From JAIQET01 sp035542575 (lineage in GTDB: Bacteria > Acidobacteriota > Terriglobia > Terriglobales > Acidobacteriaceae): a stretch of DNA of 64,000 bases. Position 1 is the stretch's first letter, and every line of letters starts with the position of its first letter. Made by a program: the position numbers and the translations under genes. Under the pieces are notes generated by a model. It had not been told where the DNA came from. It did no database searches and worked only from the letters and a program-made list of their open reading frames with translations. Shown piece by piece: positions 61,713-64,000 of this stretch. The DNA lies in NCBI GenBank assembly GCA_035542575.1, contig DATKLE010000077.1:57713-121712 (forward strand), written 5' to 3'.

Positions 61713-62045
61713 ATGCATCACGTGCGGCAAGAGAACCTGCCTTTTGTTGGGAGTTCCCACGAGTTTGTCGGGGCGGAGCAGGGCGACACCGCTATTTCGG
61801 TGTTCCTGTTCCACGGGAAGCCCGGCTCGGGACCGGGTCCGCATCGCCATCCTTATGACGAGATCCAATTTATCCGCGAAGGCCGCGGCGTGTGGACGGT
61901 GAACGGCAAGATCTTCGAGGGCGGCCCGGGAGACATCTTTGTCATTAAGGCGGGCGAGATCCACAGCTTCAAGGCGGTTGGCGATTCCCCGCTGATCCAA
62001 CTCGACGTTCACCTGGGTCCTCGCTTCATCCAGGAGAATCTGTAG
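61713..62045 (+). CDS. Cupin-domain protein
   Basis: A 110-residue single-domain cupin. Motif 1 reads GPHRHPYDEIQFIREGRG with two His and a Glu as metal ligands; motif 2 reads GDIFVIKAGEIHSFKAVG with the last His. Start ATG 61713, with AGGAGGA upstream; an earlier in-frame ATG (61647) adds 22 unrelated residues. It may be a small metal-dependent enzyme or ligand sensor. It lies in a 650-bp segment between the flavoprotein and a convergent small gene, with no obvious partner. Confidence 0.88.
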   Translation: MHHVRQENLPFVGSSHEFVGAEQGDTAISVFLFHGKPGSGPGPHRHPYDEIQFIREGRGVWTVNGKIFEGGPGDIFVIKAGEIHSFKAVGDSPLIQLDVHLGPRFIQENL

Positions 62046-62129
62046 CGTTTCCGTGCCATCTCTCTGCTTACCGCAATTCCCTAAGCCTGACGGGGGGGCG
62101 TAATCCCGATTCGCCATGGCCCGCGCGGC

Positions 62130-62357
62130 TCAGGCGGCCATGCCTTCATCCATCCAGCGCTTGAAGAGCGCTATCCTCTCCTGCGGCCAAGGCTCGTCGC
62201 AGGGCATGCTCCCGTCCGCCAAGGTGCCGTAAATCTCCTGCGCCCGCTTCTTGACCTCTTCGTAGGACGACAGGTCGAGCCCGTACCGCTTCATGTCTTC
62301 GATGTCCGGAGTGTCGCGGAAGAGTGGCCGAATATCGGCTGCGAAACTGAGCGGCAT
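62130..62357 (-). CDS. Small conserved hypothetical protein
   Basis: A 75-residue protein starting at ATG 62357 with AGGGA upstream. The wording FAADIRPLFRDTPDIEDMKRYG, LSSYEEVKKRAQEIYG and MPCDEPWPQERIALFKRWMDEGM resembles a family of short bacterial proteins that share the C-terminal part of cytochrome-c-like proteins; no CxxCH haem motif is present. Some copies lie next to oxidases or propeller proteins. The function is unknown. The next gene upstream on this strand is the Ycf48-like gene, 228 bp away. Confidence 0.75.
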   Translation of the reverse strand: MPLSFAADIRPLFRDTPDIEDMKRYGLDLSSYEEVKKRAQEIYGTLADGSMPCDEPWPQERIALFKRWMDEGMAA

Positions 62358-62585
62358 GAGTTTCCCTCGCTTCGAAGAGATGAAGAAAGCCGGTGGCAGC
62401 CGGACCTGTCAGCCGAATTCGCCGGACTGCATTGCAAACAGACAACTCATTTGAAATCAGTCGCTGTGAAGTGTCAATGATGTCAGTTTTCGCAGTGATG
62501 GCAGATTTTGCGTCACACCGGCGTCACAACTCCGGTTGTGGTTTGATCGGGAACGGAGGGCCTGGCTAACTTCTTGATAGCCCGT

Positions 62586-63758
62586 TTATACGTCCAAGTG
62601 GAACCGGACACAGTTCACTTCTCGTCGAAGATCTCTGACCTCTTCGCTAGTCAAAGGATTTGTGTCTCTCTTTGGCTCTGTGGAGGGTTTTACTTCTTCA
62701 GACTTGGTGCGACCGCCGGGAACCGTTCCTTCGAACTTCAGGATGAGCCCTTTCTCGCCAACCGCCCAGCCGCGGTGCGCGTCGGCGAAGCCGATCGTGT
62801 TAGTGTGCTCCTCGTTCATCTGCTCCCAGTTTTTTCCTCGATCAATCGAGTAGTCGGTTCCGGTTGGTCCAACCGCGAACACGGTGGGACCGGGCGTGTC
62901 CGGCACAACCGCGACACCCCAACGGTATCCCGCGGGACGGTGGCTGCTTTCTTTCCAAGTCTTGCCGCCGTCGTCACTGTAGGCGGAATTTGGCTTCACC
63001 ACCTGCGGATGATCATAGTCTCCGCCGACGATCACCAGCCGGTTGGCATCCGCGACGGCGATCGAGAAGACGCCTTGGTTCAGGCCGGTGACGAGCGGCG
63101 TCTCGGAGGCGGTCCACGTCTTGCCGGAATCGGCGGTGTGGAAGACGCGTGATGCGTTTTCGGTCACGAACCACGCCTGCCAGTTTTCCTTCCTCCCTTT
63201 CTTCTCAGCATACGTTGCGATGCAGGTCCCAGAGGCCGGCGAGCCTTCACCGTTCTTTGCCGGAGGTATCGTGTTCAACTGAAGCGGCGTCCAGTGCGCG
63301 CCGCCGTCGGAGGTTGTCAGCAGCTCGGGCTTACCGTCCAATGGGTCGCCAACCACGATGCCGTGCGTCGCGTCCCAGAAGGCCATGCAATCGAGGAACG
63401 CCTTCGGGTTCTGCTCGGTGTATTCCAGCAACCAGTTCTTGCCCGCATCCGTCGTCTTGTAGATGCGCGACTCGTTGCCCTTTCCGATCGACAGCAGGTA
63501 AGCGGTCTCGCCGTCGATGGCGTACACGTTGCGAAAGTCGAGTTCCTCGGCCCCGGCGACGGTCCCGGCCTGCCACGTGTCACCGCCGTCTGTGGTGCGA
63601 ACGAATGTCCCGCCCGTGCCGCTGCCCCAAACGACGTTACCGTTGGCGATGCTTAATCCGTGCAGGCTAGCGTCGGTGTTCGATTTCTGCGGGTGCCACT
63701 GGGCGAAAGCGGGCGAAACAAATAACAGGAGAACCAGGAACGCCTTTTTCAATTGCAT
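62586..63758 (-). CDS. Exported Ycf48-like beta-propeller (BNR-repeat) protein
   Basis: A 390-residue protein with a signal peptide (AFLVLLLFVSPAFAQ) and repeated blades of the form TTDGGDTW / TTDAGKNW / TSDGGAHW / TADSGKTW / SDDGGKTW / SIDRGKNW, the Asp-box signature of BNR/sialidase-like and photosystem II stability factor (Ycf48) proteins. A Lys/Glu/Thr-rich tail of about 50 residues follows the propeller. This is a structural similarity only: the genome shows no photosynthesis genes here, and such proteins are frequent in soil Acidobacteriota. ATG 63758 with AGGAG upstream. Function unknown. Confidence 0.87.
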   Translation of the reverse strand: MQLKKAFLVLLLFVSPAFAQWHPQKSNTDASLHGLSIANGNVVWGSGTGGTFVRTTDGGDTWQAGTVAGAEELDFRNVYAIDGETAYLLSIGKGNESRIYKTTDAGKNWLLEYTEQNPKAFLDCMAFWDATHGIVVGDPLDGKPELLTTSDGGAHWTPLQLNTIPPAKNGEGSPASGTCIATYAEKKGRKENWQAWFVTENASRVFHTADSGKTWTASETPLVTGLNQGVFSIAVADANRLVIVGGDYDHPQVVKPNSAYSDDGGKTWKESSHRPAGYRWGVAVVPDTPGPTVFAVGPTGTDYSIDRGKNWEQMNEEHTNTIGFADAHRGWAVGEKGLILKFEGTVPGGRTKSEEVKPSTEPKRDTNPLTSEEVRDLRREVNCVRFHLDV

Positions 63759-63875
63759 CGGGAGTCGCTCCTGACTTGTTTCGACGTGCTTACCCTCACA
63801 TCGTTAGCTGTCGCCCCATAATGACACAGAACGCAACCTGTCTCAGAGCACTTGTCCGTATTGTCGCTAGCCTTG

Positions 63876-63939
63876 ATCGGAAACGCCTCGGCATGACACT
63901 TCGGGTTGGAAGAGGAAGTCGTTCCGAGGCGTTTTCGAT
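63876..63939. repeat. 16-bp inverted repeat near the window end
   Basis: ATCGGAAACGCCTCGG at 63876-63891 pairs with CCGAGGCGTTTTCGAT at 63924-63939 with one G-T wobble and a 32-base loop. No T-tract follows. It lies in the gap between the propeller gene and the window edge; it might be an RNA structure, an insertion-element end or a terminator of a gene outside the window. Confidence 0.4.
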
Positions 63940-64000
63940 AAGGAGACTAGGAGGAAGCCGCTGGCGTTTGCGGCGGACGCGGTGCACTATGGGATTTGAA

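Noticed and set aside
62586..63758. Ycf48-like protein as evidence of photosynthesis
   Set aside because: Asp-box propellers of this type are widespread in non-phototrophs, and no photosystem genes are present.
63893..64000. Open frame from ATG 63893 to the window edge
   Set aside because: No RBS, Arg-rich composition and overlap with an inverted repeat; it cannot be judged without more sequence.

Overview
The window is a high-GC chromosomal segment that most resembles an Acidobacteriota (Terriglobia-like) genome. The evidence is two very large Oar-type TonB-dependent receptors with an N-terminal carboxypeptidase-regulatory-like domain, a VWA protein of the type called the acidobacterial VWFA-related family, tandem RND permeases, short GC-rich palindromic repeats between genes, and a Ycf48-like exported propeller protein. 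No rRNA, tRNA, CRISPR array or phage was recognised. The taxon is an inference from gene content.

Region 1 (1-4.4 kb) holds housekeeping and cell-surface genes: an alpha/beta hydrolase cut by the window edge, a GNAT acetyltransferase, glyA, a GT4 glycosyltransferase and a tiny basic protein. Region 2 (4.5-10.4 kb, minus strand) is a tight operon, adhE -> STAS protein -> HMG-CoA reductase -> wax ester synthase/DGAT, which links acyl-CoA reduction, mevalonate formation and neutral-lipid synthesis. Next comes a membrane protein with a spermidine-synthase-like methyltransferase core, ending at a bidirectional terminator.

Region 3 (12.9-23.3 kb, minus) is a nine-gene fatty-acid degradation operon: acyl-CoA dehydrogenase, sugar-kinase-like phosphotransferase, histidine phosphatase, acyl-CoA ligase, DUF4442 hotdog protein, MaoC hydratase, FadJ-type fusion, SDR and a second acyl-CoA dehydrogenase. 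The kinase/dehydrogenase pair suggests 4-hydroxy-acid breakdown through 4-phospho-acyl-CoA. A divergent hydrolase and a second CoA ligase follow. Region 4 (26-27.6 kb) is a PhaR-type regulator divergent from a phasin-like six-repeat protein, with a strong promoter and a palindrome matching the reported PhaR operator form.

Region 5 (28-37.2 kb) has a lipase-like protein, an SDR, an Oar receptor with a clear terminator, a multicopper oxidase with domains in permuted order, and a UbiB-family kinase. Region 6 (37.3-43.9 kb) is a copper/silver efflux operon (small Cys-rich exported protein, CusC, CusB with a C-terminal YtkA-like domain, CusA with the complete Met triad). Region 7 (43.9-52.9 kb, minus) is a multidrug-type RND operon: adaptor, two tandem related permeases, TolC. 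The first permease has lost the proton-relay aspartates.

Region 8 (53.2-59.9 kb) contains a small membrane protein, an IS630 transposase remnant, a second Oar receptor, an orphan OmpR-family response regulator and a VWA protein. Two arrays of a TTTYAY motif repeated every 11 bp lie upstream of the Oar gene and upstream of the VWA gene, both on the coding strand of the downstream gene. This looks like an undescribed response-regulator operator linking the three genes and is the most interesting lead here. Region 9 (60-64 kb) has a ferredoxin-NADP reductase-like flavoprotein, a cupin, a small conserved protein and a Ycf48-like protein.
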